Below are positions 8,240-17,754 of a stretch of 64,000 nt of DNA, one piece after another (positions within the stretch are counted from its first letter, which is position 1; the number at the start of each line of letters is the position of its first letter). A program made the position numbers and the translations under genes. The notes below the pieces were generated by a model, which did not search any database, was not told where the DNA came from, and saw only the letters and a list, made by a program, of their open reading frames with translations. The stretch is from Tardiphaga sp052076105. Its GTDB lineage: Bacteria > Pseudomonadota > Alphaproteobacteria > Rhizobiales > Xanthobacteraceae. Location: assembly GCF_052076105.1 (NCBI RefSeq), contig NZ_CP197245.1, positions 2,356,001 through 2,420,000 on the forward strand, in the 5' to 3' direction.

Positions 8240-9136
8240 TCAGCGCGTCTTCGCGTTGAGGGCCGAAGCGACACGACTGACCGGCGGGCGTCCGATCAGA
8301 GCGCTGATGGTATTGGTCGCAGCAAGCAGCTTGTTCATATCGACGCCTGTGGCAATCCCCATGCCTTCCAGCATGTAGACCACATCTTCGGTGCCGACAT
8401 TGCCGGTCGCACCAGGTGCATAAGGACAGCCGCCGAGACCGCCGGAAGCGCTGTCGACAACGCGACAGCCTTCCTCCATCCCGGCATAGAGATTAGCCAG
8501 CGCCTGACCGTAAGTGTCGTGGAAGTGCATCGCGAGCTTCGGCATGGGAACCGAACCCGCAACGGCGCGCAGCATCTGCCGCGCCTTCGACGGCGTCCCG
8601 ACACCGATCGTGTCGCCGAGCGAGACTTCGTAGCAACCCAGATCAAACAGCGTCTTCGAAACGTCCACGACGGCCTGCGGCGCGACGTCGCCGTCATAGG
8701 GGCAGCCCAGCACACAGGACACGTAACCGCGCACACGGATGCCGTCGGCCCTGGCGCGTTCAATAACCGGCTTGAAGCGCTCGATGGATTCGGCGACCGA
8801 GCAATTGATGTTGGCACGCGAAAAACCTTCGGAAGCCGAGGCGAATACCGCGATGACTTTCGCGCCGACCGCCTTCGCGCCCTCATAGCCCTTCTCGTTG
8901 GGCACCAGCACATGGAATTCGCCGGGCAAATCGCGCACGCCGAGAAATACCTGATCCGATCCCATCATCTTCGGGATCGCTTTGGGCGACACGAACGAGC
9001 CGACCTCGACCGTATGCAGCCCAGCCCCGACCAGCGCCCTCACAAAGGCGATGCGGTCCTCGACCGACACCGGCGTCTTTTCATTCTGCAAACCGTCGCG
9101 CGGGCCGACCTCGACGATCCGAACCTGATCACTCAT
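8240..9136 (-). CDS. mvaB: Hydroxymethylglutaryl-CoA lyase
   Basis: 298 residues, normal for the family. It splits HMG-CoA into acetyl-CoA and acetoacetate, the last step of leucine catabolism. The TIM-barrel opening VEVGPRDGLQNE carries the catalytic Arg-Asp, the metal ligands lie in MHFHDTYGQAL, and the catalytic Cys lies in GLGGCPYAPGATGNVGTED. It is downstream of mccB and mccA on the same strand with a 32-base gap, so one operon is likely. Confidence 0.95.
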   Translation of the reverse strand: MSDQVRIVEVGPRDGLQNEKTPVSVEDRIAFVRALVGAGLHTVEVGSFVSPKAIPKMMGSDQVFLGVRDLPGEFHVLVPNEKGYEGAKAVGAKVIAVFASASEGFSRANINCSVAESIERFKPVIERARADGIRVRGYVSCVLGCPYDGDVAPQAVVDVSKTLFDLGCYEVSLGDTIGVGTPSKARQMLRAVAGSVPMPKLAMHFHDTYGQALANLYAGMEEGCRVVDSASGGLGGCPYAPGATGNVGTEDVVYMLEGMGIATGVDMNKLLAATNTISALIGRPPVSRVASALNAKTR

Positions 9137-9168
9137 GCTTGTTTCAATCTCACACGTCTTTCAGAAGA

Positions 9169-11184
9169 TCAGGCGCTCGGCTCGACTTCCGCGAGCTCGA
9201 CACCTTCTCCAACGATATCGCCGACCTTGCACTTGATGCGCTTGAGCACGCCGGCGAACGGCGCGCGCAGGGTCTGCTCCATCTTCATGACTTCCAAGGT
9301 AAGGATGGCAGCGCCCTTCTCCAAACTGGCGCCCTCCTCGGCCAGCAACGCCACGACGGTGCCCGGCAACGGCGCGACGATCTTGTCTTCGCCGACCTGC
9401 TCTTCATCGTCGCCGCCGAACGGATCGACCCAATGCAGGTCGAAACGGCCGTGACGCGTGCGCAGGTAGAGTTCATGGCCTTCGATCACCGAAACGATGT
9501 GCGAGCGCGCTCCATCCAGCATCAGATCGAAATGCCCGTCATCGGCCGCAGACGCTTCAAACTCCAGTTCGCGAGCGCCGATCGAAATCGTTGCAGGACC
9601 GCTGCCATAATGCAACGTCACGCGCTGCTCGTCCGAACCATGCTTGAACTTGAACACGCGCTGACGACGCCCAACCGGCATCCAGCCAGCCGTCTGCCAG
9701 GGCGAGGTGCCGGCAGCCCGTGCTGCCTGCTCTTCGCTCGAGACGATGACGGCGACAGCCGCGCATAGTTCGAGATCGCCGGGCGCCGCCGAAGCCGGCG
9801 TCAGCACCTTCAATTCACGCTCGATGAAACCAGTATCGATGGTATTGGCACGCACGTCCGGATGGGTGACCAGCGCTGACAGAAACGGCGTGTTGGTGAC
9901 AATGCCGCGAATGTCGGTTTCTTCCAGCCCACGATTGAGCCGGTTGATGGCTGCATCGCGCGTCGGTGCCCAGGCGATCACCTTGGCAAGCATGGCGTCG
10001 TAATTCGGCGACACCGCGTCACCCTCGCGATAGCCGGCGTCGATGCGGAGACCGCTGGTTTCAGCAGGCATACGCCAGGTGCGGATCCTGCCCACCGACG
10101 GCATGAAGTTCTTGTGCGGATTCTCCGCATAAACGCGCGCTTCAATGGCGTGGCCGTTGAGCTTGATCTGGTCTTGCGTCAGCGGAAGCTTTTCGCCGAA
10201 TGCTACACGCAATTGCCATTCGACGAGATCGACCGAGGTGATCAGTTCGGTGACGGGATGCTCGACCTGCAGGCGCGTGTTCATCTCGATGAAAAACACA
10301 TCCTTGCCGTCGGAGACGAATTCGATGGTGCCAGCGCCCACATAATTCACCGCGCCAGCCGCCTTGCGGGCCGCCCCGCAGACCGCTTCGCGCTGGGTAT
10401 CGTTCAATGTCGGCGACGGCGCCTCTTCGATCACCTTCTGATGCCGGCGCTGCAGCGTGCATTCGCGCTCAAACAGCGAGACCAGATTGCCATGACTGTC
10501 GCCAACGATCTGCACCTCGATGTGGCGGGGATTATCGACATATTTTTCGATCAGCATGCGATCGTCACCGAACGCCGCCAGTGCCTCGCGCTTGGCGCTG
10601 ACGATGGCCGGAGCCAGTTCAGCCGCCGAGCGCACCACGCGCATGCCACGCCCGCCGCCGCCGGCTGAAGCCTTCACCAGAACCGGGAAGCCGATCTTGT
10701 CGGCCGCCTTGGCCAGCGTCGCGTCGTCCTGCGCTTCGCCATGGAATCCCGGCACCAGTGGCACGCCGGCCTTCTCCATCAGCGCCTTGGAGCCGGACTT
10801 CGAGCCCATGGCGGTGATCATGTCGGCCGTCGGCCCCACGAAGATCAGTCCGGCATCGGCGCAAGCCTGCGCGAACTCGGCGCTTTCGGAGAGAAAGCCG
10901 TAGCCGGGATGGATCGCCTCAGCGCCGGTCTTCTTTGCAGCTTCGAGAATGCGCTCGATATTAAGATAGCTGTCGCGCGCACGCGCCGGGCCGATCAACA
11001 CGGCTTCGTCGGCTTCCGCGACATGCAGCGCATTGGCATCTGCCTCGGAATAGACGGCGACGGTGCGCAAGCCCATGGCGCGCGCCGTGCGGATGACGCG
11101 GCAGGCTATCTCGCCGCGATTGGCGATCAGGAGCGTGCGAAAGCGGCGATATAACGCTTTTGAAATTTCGGCTTTGGCCATCAT
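9169..11184 (-). CDS. mccA: 3-methylcrotonyl-CoA carboxylase, biotin-carrying alpha subunit
   Basis: About 671 residues. Domain order is biotin carboxylase (about 14-120), ATP-grasp (125-335, with SAGGGGRGMR and FIEMNTRLQVEHPVTE), BC C-terminal domain (345-450) and a biotinyl domain whose attachment site EVMKMEQ lies near residue 634. It charges biotin with CO2 for the partner MccB. The subunit assignment rests on the adjoining mccB and HMG-CoA lyase; acetyl- or propionyl-CoA carboxylase alpha subunits look similar. ATG at 11184 overlaps the mccB stop (ATGA); GTG at 11187 is an alternative. Confidence 0.93.
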   Translation of the reverse strand: MMAKAEISKALYRRFRTLLIANRGEIACRVIRTARAMGLRTVAVYSEADANALHVAEADEAVLIGPARARDSYLNIERILEAAKKTGAEAIHPGYGFLSESAEFAQACADAGLIFVGPTADMITAMGSKSGSKALMEKAGVPLVPGFHGEAQDDATLAKAADKIGFPVLVKASAGGGGRGMRVVRSAAELAPAIVSAKREALAAFGDDRMLIEKYVDNPRHIEVQIVGDSHGNLVSLFERECTLQRRHQKVIEEAPSPTLNDTQREAVCGAARKAAGAVNYVGAGTIEFVSDGKDVFFIEMNTRLQVEHPVTELITSVDLVEWQLRVAFGEKLPLTQDQIKLNGHAIEARVYAENPHKNFMPSVGRIRTWRMPAETSGLRIDAGYREGDAVSPNYDAMLAKVIAWAPTRDAAINRLNRGLEETDIRGIVTNTPFLSALVTHPDVRANTIDTGFIERELKVLTPASAAPGDLELCAAVAVIVSSEEQAARAAGTSPWQTAGWMPVGRRQRVFKFKHGSDEQRVTLHYGSGPATISIGARELEFEASAADDGHFDLMLDGARSHIVSVIEGHELYLRTRHGRFDLHWVDPFGGDDEEQVGEDKIVAPLPGTVVALLAEEGASLEKGAAILTLEVMKMEQTLRAPFAGVLKRIKCKVGDIVGEGVELAEVEPSA

Positions 11185-12788
11185 CACATCCTGAACAGGC
11201 CGAAGCGCGTCGGCTCGATCGGCGCATTGGCCGACGCTGACAATCCAAGTCCGAGTACGAGGCGCGTATCTGCGGGATCAATCACGCCGTCATCCCAAAG
11301 ACGCGCCGTCGCGTAATATGGACTGCCCTGGGTCTCGAACTGATCACGTGTCGGCTTGCGAAACGCTTCCTCCTCTTCGGTCGACCAGGTGCCGCCCTTG
11401 GCTTCGATGTTGTCGCGGCGCAGCTGGCTCAGCACCATCGCCGCTTGCTCGCCGCCCATCACCGAGATGCGGGCGTTGGGCCACATCCACAGGAACCGCG
11501 GGCTGTAGGCGCGGCCGCACATGCCGTAATTGCCGGCGCCATAGGAGCCACCGACCACCACGGTGAATTTCGGGACGTTGGCCGTGGCGACGGCTGTCAC
11601 CAGCTTGGCGCCATCACGCGCAATGCCGCCGGCTTCGTATTTCTTGCCGACCATGAAGCCGGTGATGTTCTGCAGGAACACCAGCGGAATGTTGCGCTGG
11701 CAGCAGAGCTCGATGAAATGCGCGCCCTTCAGCGAACTCTCGCTGAACAGGATTCCGTTGTTAGCGATGATGCCGACCGGGAAGCCCCAGATATGCGCGA
11801 AGCCGCAAATCAATGTGGTGCCGTAGAGCTTCTTGAACTCATCGAATTCGGAGCCGTCGACGATCCGCGCGATGACGTCGTGCATGTCGAACGGCTTGCG
11901 CGCGTCAGCGGGAATGACGCCGTAGAGTTCTTCCGCCGCGTACAAGGGATCGCGGGACGGCTGCATGTTCAGTGTGGCCCGCTGTGGTGGTTTCAGCGTC
12001 GCGACGATTTTTCGCGCGATGCCGATGGCGTGGCCGTCGTTCTGTGCGTAGTGATCGGTGACGCCAGACTGCCGCGAATGCACATCCGCGCCGCCAAGTT
12101 CTTCGGCCGTGACCACCTCGCCGGTTGCGGCCTTCACAAGCGGCGGACCGCCCAGGAAGATCGTGCCTTGATTGCGCACGATGATGCTCTCGTCAGACAT
12201 AGCCGGCATATAGGCGCCGCCGGCAGTGCACGAGCCCATCACCACGGCAATCTGCGGAATGCCTTGCGCTGACATCTGAGCCTGGTTGTAGAAGATGCGG
12301 CCGAAATGGCGTTCATCCGGGAAGATGTCGTCCTGCTGCGGCAAAAATGCGCCGCCGGAGTCCACCATATAAATACACGGCAGATTGTTCTGTCGCGCAA
12401 TGTCCTGCGCCCGCAGATGCTTCTTCACCGTCATCGGATAGTAGGTGCCGCCCTTGATGGTCGCATCATTGGCGACGATCATGCATTCCCTGCCCGACAC
12501 CCGGCCGACACCGGTGATGACGCTGGCGGAGTGGACATCGCCACCATAGAGGCCGTTGGCGGCCAGCGGCGAGAGTTCGAGGAAGGCCGTGCCGGGATCG
12601 ATCAGCAGATCGACACGTTCGCGGGCCAGCATCTTGCCGCGCGCGGTGTGCTTGGCGCGGGACGCTTTGCCGCCGCCCCCGGCGACCGCACCGAGCTTGT
12701 CTTTGAGCTCGGCGACCTGCGCCTTCATCACATCGACATTGCGTTTGAACTCGGCCGAGGTGGGATCGATCGTGGAGCGAAGCGACAT
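11184..12788 (-). CDS. mccB: 3-methylcrotonyl-CoA carboxylase, carboxyltransferase beta subunit
   Basis: 534 residues with two crotonase-like halves. Landmarks include ARGKMLARERVDLLIDPG near the start, MGSCTAGGAYMPAMSDE, FLGGPPLVKAATGEVVTAEE, and in the second half GGSYGAGNYGMCGRAY and WPNARISVMGGEQAA. It transfers the carboxyl group from biotin to 3-methylcrotonyl-CoA. Its stop overlaps the mccA start, implying coupled translation. The frame extends upstream to 12863, but the ATG at 12788 (MSLRSTIDPTS) fits the family start. Confidence 0.94.
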   Translation of the reverse strand: MSLRSTIDPTSAEFKRNVDVMKAQVAELKDKLGAVAGGGGKASRAKHTARGKMLARERVDLLIDPGTAFLELSPLAANGLYGGDVHSASVITGVGRVSGRECMIVANDATIKGGTYYPMTVKKHLRAQDIARQNNLPCIYMVDSGGAFLPQQDDIFPDERHFGRIFYNQAQMSAQGIPQIAVVMGSCTAGGAYMPAMSDESIIVRNQGTIFLGGPPLVKAATGEVVTAEELGGADVHSRQSGVTDHYAQNDGHAIGIARKIVATLKPPQRATLNMQPSRDPLYAAEELYGVIPADARKPFDMHDVIARIVDGSEFDEFKKLYGTTLICGFAHIWGFPVGIIANNGILFSESSLKGAHFIELCCQRNIPLVFLQNITGFMVGKKYEAGGIARDGAKLVTAVATANVPKFTVVVGGSYGAGNYGMCGRAYSPRFLWMWPNARISVMGGEQAAMVLSQLRRDNIEAKGGTWSTEEEEAFRKPTRDQFETQGSPYYATARLWDDGVIDPADTRLVLGLGLSASANAPIEPTRFGLFRM

Positions 12789-12860
12789 CGGCTTCCGTTT
12801 CCTGCAGGGTCTGTTTCTTGTTTGCACGGCGGCCCGGCAACGGGCCTGCCATGATGGTGT

Positions 12861-12880
12861 CATCCCGTCGTGGCGGGATG
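12861..12880. terminator. Short GC hairpin
   Basis: CATCCCG and CGGGATG (12861-12867, 12874-12880) form a seven-base stem between the mccB start and the end of the complex I gene. No T-run follows on either strand, so termination is only possible. Confidence 0.3.
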
Positions 12881-12953
12881 CAACCCTAACTTTCGATGCT
12901 GGTCAGGGTGAGATCGGGAGCGTTATGGGGGCTGATTTGCCCGCAACCTGTCG

Positions 12954-13259
12954 TCAGTGCGACCACGGCTCCGAGCGGCGGAACGCAAAATTGTCGGCAT
13001 AGGCAACGGTCCGGGGCGCGCGCACCTTGGGCTCGATCACCTGATACGCAATGCCTTCGCGCTCACAATAGGCGACCGCCTCTTCCTTATTGTCAAAGTG
13101 GATGGACAGCTGCTGCTTCATGTCACTGGACGACGTCCAGCCCATCAAGGGCTCGATCACCCGCGCCTGCTCCGGCTCGTAATCGAGCTGCCAGTCCTTG
13201 GTCTTGGCAAGGCCGGCCTGCATGGCGTTCTTGGGGGCTTTGAAGATACGTGCGGTCAT
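12954..13259 (-). CDS. Respiratory complex I accessory subunit, NDUFS4-like
   Basis: 101 residues matching the ETC complex I subunit family found in alphaproteobacteria and mitochondria (NDUFS4, 18 kDa subunit). Visible landmarks are ARIFKAPKNAMQAG at the start, WQLDYEP, LMGWTSSSDMKQQLSIHF and AYCEREGIAYQV. It is thought to stabilise the NADH dehydrogenase arm of complex I. It stands apart from any nuo operon, as is common in this group. The ribosome site is weak. Confidence 0.9.
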   Translation of the reverse strand: MTARIFKAPKNAMQAGLAKTKDWQLDYEPEQARVIEPLMGWTSSSDMKQQLSIHFDNKEEAVAYCEREGIAYQVIEPKVRAPRTVAYADNFAFRRSEPWSH

Positions 13260-13522
13260 GGAATGCGATAGCCTTTAAAGGATGGGCCTTCGTCTCGGGA
13301 CAAGCGTCTCGGGATCGGCCTTGGTCAGCTGCGACACTGCGACAAATTGGTGAAAACGGCGGCGCTGGTATATCCAGTTGTCACGAATTTGATCCGTGAT
13401 TCCGTCGTTTGGCGGCTTCGTTATTGTGTATATTCGTTCCACGGCGTCGTGACAATCGGGGCACGAAGCGGTCTATCTGATCTCGCAATTCGGCATCATG
13501 AACGGCTCCTGAAGCGACACCC

Positions 13523-14707
13523 ATGGACATTCACGCCATTCTTCCCCCCAAAGGCCGCGACCTGCGGCTGGACCTGTTTCGCGGCATCGCCAACTGGGCG
13601 ATCTACCTCGATCACATCCCCGACAATGTGGTGAACTGGGTCACTACCCGGAACTATGGCTTCTCCGACGCCGCCGATCTGTTCGTCTTCATCTCCGGCT
13701 ACACGGCGTCCTTCGTCTACGCCAAGATGATGCTGGAGCGTGGCTTCATCGTCGGCGCCACCCGCCTGACCAAACGGGTCTGGCAGCTCTATGTCGCCCA
13801 CGTCATCCTGTTCGTGATCTATATCGCCGCCATCGGCTATGTGGCGCAGCGCTATAACGACCCCGACATCATCAACGAGTTCAACGTTGCCGGCCTCGTC
13901 GACAATCCGATCCAGACGCTGACGCAGGGCCTGCTCCTCAAGTTCAAGCCGCTCAACCTCGACGTGCTGCCGCTCTATATCGTGTTGATGGGCCTATTCC
14001 CGCCGGTGCTGTGGATGATGCTGCGCAAGCCGGACCTGACGATGCTGGCCTCACTGGCGCTGTATTTCGCGGCCCGCCAGTTCGGCTGGAATCTGCCCGC
14101 CTATCCTTACGGCGTCTGGTACTTCAACCCGTTCACCTGGCAATTGCTGTTTGTGTTCGGCGCGTGGTTCGCGCTCGGCGGCGCGCTCGAGTCACGCTCG
14201 GTGATCCGCTCCAAGGTGCTACTGTATTTCGGTATCGCTTATCTCTTGTTCTCGCTTGTCATGACCATGGCCGGTCGATTCCCGGACACCGGCCGCATGA
14301 TCATGCCGGACTGGTTGTTCGACGCGTTCAATCCGAACGACAAAACCAACCTCGCGCCCTATCGCGTGCTGCACTTCGTGATCATCGCCTTCTTCGTCAC
14401 CCGCTTCGTGCCGAAGGAATGGAAAGGCCTTGAGTGGCCGGTGTTCCAGCCGCTGATCAAATGCGGCCAGCAGTCGCTCGCCGTGTTCTGCGTCGGCGTG
14501 TTCCTGTCCTTCGTCGGCCACTTCCAGCTGATGATGTCGTCGGGTTCGTTCCTGGCGCAGCTGTTCGTCAGCGCGGCTGGCATCGGCATCATGACGCTGG
14601 TGGCCTATTATATCTCGTGGTCGAAGAAGCAGGACAAGCCGCTGCCGAAGCCGGCCGCCCCCGCTGCATCGGCACAGCAGGCACCGCCATCCAAGGCGGC
14701 CGAATAG
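13523..14707 (+). CDS. opgC: OpgC-family membrane protein
   Basis: 394 residues with about ten hydrophobic segments and a Pro/Ala-rich tail. The opening RDLRLDLFRGIANWAIYLDH followed by GFSDAADLFVFISGYTASFV is the OpgC signature. OpgC proteins add succinyl groups to osmoregulated periplasmic glucans, and related ones act as general acyltransferases. No glucan synthase gene is adjacent, so the acceptor is inferred from the family alone. The start MDIHAILPPKG lies 22 residues before the first conserved block. Confidence 0.88.
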   Translation: MDIHAILPPKGRDLRLDLFRGIANWAIYLDHIPDNVVNWVTTRNYGFSDAADLFVFISGYTASFVYAKMMLERGFIVGATRLTKRVWQLYVAHVILFVIYIAAIGYVAQRYNDPDIINEFNVAGLVDNPIQTLTQGLLLKFKPLNLDVLPLYIVLMGLFPPVLWMMLRKPDLTMLASLALYFAARQFGWNLPAYPYGVWYFNPFTWQLLFVFGAWFALGGALESRSVIRSKVLLYFGIAYLLFSLVMTMAGRFPDTGRMIMPDWLFDAFNPNDKTNLAPYRVLHFVIIAFFVTRFVPKEWKGLEWPVFQPLIKCGQQSLAVFCVGVFLSFVGHFQLMMSSGSFLAQLFVSAAGIGIMTLVAYYISWSKKQDKPLPKPAAPAASAQQAPPSKAAE

Positions 14708-14797
14708 GCCCGTTGTCGAAGGTGGTGGGGACAGACGAGAAATCGCCGGCAGATGCCTTGCTGCCCCCCGCCTAAGCGTGTATCGACACCGCATCGT

Positions 14798-14874
14798 CGG
14801 GGTATAGCGCAGCCTGGTAGCGCGGCGGTTTTGGGTACCGCAGGTCCAAGGTTCGAATCCTTGTGCCCCGACCA
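14798..14874 (+). tRNA. tRNA-Pro (anticodon TGG)
   Basis: The acceptor CGGGGTA pairs with TGCCCCG. The D arm is GCGC/GCGC, the anticodon stem GCGGT/ACCGC closes the loop TTTGGGT (anticodon TGG), and the T arm CAAGG-TTCGAAT-CCTTG is perfect. CCA is encoded at 14872-14874. Confidence 0.97.
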
Positions 14875-14895
14875 TCTCCCATTGAATTCAAAGAC

Positions 14896-15375
14896 TTAAC
14901 GCTTCTTGAACAGCGGATGGACCACTTGGTCTCCCGGCGCGATCCCATATTTTTTGGCCGTGCCTGCGACCACTTCGAGAACCGCCCGTGCCGGACCGCC
15001 CGAGGAAATGATCTTGAGCGATTGCGGCTCGGTATTCTCCGCGATCCGAAGCACCCGGCCATCGCCGCCAACGAAGATCATGTCGAGCGAGACGAAGGTG
15101 TTCTTCATCCACATGGAGATCTGCTGTTCCGGGTTGAAGTCGAACAGCATACCGCGGCCATCCGCGAGCTCCTTGCGGTACATCAGCCCGGTGGCGCGTT
15201 CTTCGTCGGTCTTGGCGATTTCGACGGAGAACGTCCGCACGCCTGACCTGGTCACGATTTCGAGCGGCTGGAATTCAGCGGCGGAGGCAGGCGCCTGATG
15301 GGCGACAAGGGCCAAAGCGGCGATCGCGGCCAGCATCGAGAGGCGACAGCGGGCGGCGAAACAAAACAGACTCAT
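14896..15375 (-). CDS. DUF192 family exported protein
   Basis: 159 residues. A signal peptide (ends near HQAPASA) precedes a DUF192 domain with the hallmark AKTDEERATGLMYRKELADG, MLFDFNPEQQISMWMKNTF, SLDMIFVGGDGRV and the C-terminal AVLEVVAGTAKKYGI. The family is widespread and exported in proteobacteria; no activity is established. The frame continues to a TTG at 15393, but the ATG at 15375 is preferred. It lies convergent to tRNA-Pro. Confidence 0.9.
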   Translation of the reverse strand: MSLFCFAARCRLSMLAAIAALALVAHQAPASAAEFQPLEIVTRSGVRTFSVEIAKTDEERATGLMYRKELADGRGMLFDFNPEQQISMWMKNTFVSLDMIFVGGDGRVLRIAENTEPQSLKIISSGGPARAVLEVVAGTAKKYGIAPGDQVVHPLFKKR

Positions 15376-15537
15376 GAAGGGCAATCCACGCAAAAGCCCG
15401 ATCGGGACGTCGGGCGGCGCGACCCTAGCCTGACGATGTATGCCAGCGCCAGACGGTCGTCATGCACAGCCGCGTGATAGCCCATAGCGGCAAAGCCCGC
15501 AGCAGACCTGCAAGAAACCTGGAAAACCGCGGACGGG

Positions 15538-16245
15538 TTAGTGCGACGACAGGCCGGGCGTACCACCTTCGGGCTGGATCTCGGCAGCCATCATGCCCTT
15601 GGAACCGGGCCCGAAGCGCACCAGCACATACTGGCCGGGACGCAGCTCGGTCATACCGAAGCGACGAAGGGTTTCCATATGAACGAAGATATCAGGGGTG
15701 CCTTCGCCGCAGCTGAGGAAGCCGAAGCCACGCAGACGGTTGAACCACTTCACCTGCGCCCGCTCGAGACCACTCGTGGGTGTCACGCTGACATGGGTGC
15801 GCGGCGGCAACATCTGCGCGGGATGGATGGCAGTCGACTCGTCCATCGAGACAACGCGGAAAGCCTGATAGCCCTTGGACCGCTGGGTGCATTCCACGAC
15901 CACGCGCGCACCTTCATAGGCCGTCTGGTAGCCGTCGCGGCGAAGCACGGTTACATGCAGGAGCACATCGGCAGCGCCATTATCGGGAATGATGAAGCCA
16001 TAACCCTTGGAGGCATCGAACCACTTGATGACACCGCTGATCTCGACAAGATCGACTGCGTTGCCTTCGCCGACACCCGCGAAGGGGTCGAGTGTATCGC
16101 GGCTTGCGTTGCCTGAGTGCTCATTCCCTGCTCGCGGATTACCCGCTCCAGGAATCAGTACCCCCAACCGCTTGGACTCAAATGCGTCCGACCCCATGGC
16201 CCCGGATCCCACTATCATTTGCGCTGTCAGCCCTGTCAGCGCCAT
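15538..16245 (-). CDS. Double cold-shock-domain protein
   Basis: 235 residues with two cold-shock domains, at about 66-130 (ISGVIKWFDASKGYGFI, then VLLHVTVLRRDG) and 160-225 (RAQVKWFNRLRGFGFLS, then IFVHMETLRRFG). Both have the RNP1-like aromatic cluster for single-stranded nucleic acid binding. A 60-residue Gly/Ser/Asn-rich leader precedes them. Proteins with paired domains are typical of alphaproteobacteria, while classic CspA has one. The first ATG is at 16245; one at 16197 (MGSDAF) is an alternative start. Confidence 0.9.
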   Translation of the reverse strand: MALTGLTAQMIVGSGAMGSDAFESKRLGVLIPGAGNPRAGNEHSGNASRDTLDPFAGVGEGNAVDLVEISGVIKWFDASKGYGFIIPDNGAADVLLHVTVLRRDGYQTAYEGARVVVECTQRSKGYQAFRVVSMDESTAIHPAQMLPPRTHVSVTPTSGLERAQVKWFNRLRGFGFLSCGEGTPDIFVHMETLRRFGMTELRPGQYVLVRFGPGSKGMMAAEIQPEGGTPGLSSH

Positions 16246-16390
16246 CTCACATACCCCATCGATGCTAATTCACGATGGCGCGGTGCGAATCTTTCGATTC
16301 GAAGATAACACTGTCGCCTGATCAGCAAAGACAAAAAACGAACACAGTGGCAGCTATGAACAGCTTGCGCTCAAACGAATCAGATGCCCA

Positions 16391-17152
16391 TCAATTTCCG
16401 ACGAACGGTCCGAGCGTTTCGCCAATATCGTGGCGAATAACAAGGTCAGCGTGATCGTCCTGCTCCGTCGCCTCATTGTTGATGATGACAAGGCGTGCGC
16501 CGGCATGTTTCGCCATCATCGGGAATCCCGCTGCGGGCCACACGACGAGCGACGATCCAATCGCAATGAACAGATCGCAGTGTTGCGATAGCTCGGCTGC
16601 GCGACGCATTTCATGTTCAGGCATCGCCTGACCGAATGAGATCGTCGCAGCCTTCACGGGCTCGCCGCATGCCGTGCAGTCTGGCGCCCGTCTTTCGGAA
16701 TCGAATCTGCTCTTCACCCAGTCGAGTTCATAGCGCTTCTGACAACCAATGCAGCGCGCGTAGGTCGTATTGCCGTGAAGTTCGATCACAGCGTCAGCCT
16801 TGAAGCCGGACCTCTGATGCAGGTTGTCGATGTTCTGGGTGATCACAGCGGGAATCTTGCCGGCCTTGTAGAGTGAGGCGAGTGCGCTATGCCCGCGACC
16901 TGGTTTCGCCGCAGCAAATATTTCTTCCATCGCAAAGCGCCGGCGCCAGGCTTCATCGCGCGCGGCCTGGCTGGCGACGAACTCGTCGAACGGAATTGGC
17001 TGGTTACGGGTCCACAAGCCACCAGGCGAACGAAAGTCGGGAATGCCCGTTTCGGTCGAGATCCCCGCGCCGGTGAACGGCACGATGGTTCTGGACTCGG
17101 CGATCATCTCGCCAAGACGGTCCACGCCAGTGCGAAGGTCAGTTGCAATCAT
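16391..17152 (-). CDS. cobB: Sir2-family NAD-dependent protein deacylase
   Basis: 253 residues. All sirtuin motifs are present: GAGISTETGIPDFRSPGG, TQNIDNLHQRSG, the catalytic His in ELHGNTTYA, and a zinc site CIGC...CTACGEP, then FGQAMPE and GSSLVVWPA. It removes acyl groups from lysines using NAD. The frame continues to a TTG at 17185, but the ATG at 17152 is chosen. It neighbours two H-NS-like genes, with no evidence of shared regulation. Confidence 0.94.
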   Translation of the reverse strand: MIATDLRTGVDRLGEMIAESRTIVPFTGAGISTETGIPDFRSPGGLWTRNQPIPFDEFVASQAARDEAWRRRFAMEEIFAAAKPGRGHSALASLYKAGKIPAVITQNIDNLHQRSGFKADAVIELHGNTTYARCIGCQKRYELDWVKSRFDSERRAPDCTACGEPVKAATISFGQAMPEHEMRRAAELSQHCDLFIAIGSSLVVWPAAGFPMMAKHAGARLVIINNEATEQDDHADLVIRHDIGETLGPFVGN

Positions 17153-17259
17153 TGGAAGGTCCGAGAGGAAGTGATCCGACGACAATGCCGCAGACCGGGA
17201 TCTGGTGCCATCCTGTCGGGCTCAACGCATGTTTTGCTTAGCGATCACGTTTCCAGGAT

Positions 17260-17574
17260 CTATTTCGCTTTAGCGCGTCCGTTCCTGGCGGGCTTGTCGA
17301 TCAAAAAGTCTTCCCGCTTGCGACCGGCGGCGATCTCTTTCGCGAGCCAGCCCGCAACACCGCCGCGCCCGGTCCAGGTCTCTCCCGTTTTGGGATGGCG
17401 ATACTTCGGCGGAACCTTGATGCCTTTGACGTGGCTGGTTCTGCTGTCGACGCTTCTGATCTGCGCGAGTTGCGCCTGCAATTCGGCACGATGGGCTTGC
17501 AGCTGCTTGTCGATCTCCTGCCGCAATGCGAGGAGTTCGGGAACCGAAAGAGATTTGATATCAGGGGTCGGCAT
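17260..17574 (-). CDS. H-NS family nucleoid-associated protein
   Basis: 104 residues. An N-terminal helical oligomerisation region (IKSLSVPELLALRQEIDKQL and on to about residue 45) joins a C-terminal DNA-binding domain YRHPKTGETWTGRGGVAGWL. The canonical TWxGRGR-x-P-x-W hook is partly changed (GRGGVAGW), but the shape is kept. Such proteins bind AT-rich DNA and silence genes. CGGAG precedes the ATG at 17574 with seven bases of spacing. The truncated relative at 17755-17994 lies upstream on the same strand. Confidence 0.88.
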   Translation of the reverse strand: MPTPDIKSLSVPELLALRQEIDKQLQAHRAELQAQLAQIRSVDSRTSHVKGIKVPPKYRHPKTGETWTGRGGVAGWLAKEIAAGRKREDFLIDKPARNGRAKAK

Positions 17575-17754
17575 AAATAGGCTCCGATCAAATATGTCCG
17601 CACTCCTTCCCCGAGGCGCGCAAATATGCGCCCAGCGTGCGTCAATTAAATAAAATGGTTGCGGTGTCAAAACACCGCATCAAAATGAAATATCGAGGCG
17701 GAAGCTGGAATGCGCTCCGCCCTCAAGTAACTAAATACCGATTTACGAAATCTT

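Noticed and set aside
8042..9454. 470-codon plus-strand frame across HMG-CoA lyase and the mccA end
   Set aside because: Antisense to two certain enzymes, with no family resemblance; a shadow frame.
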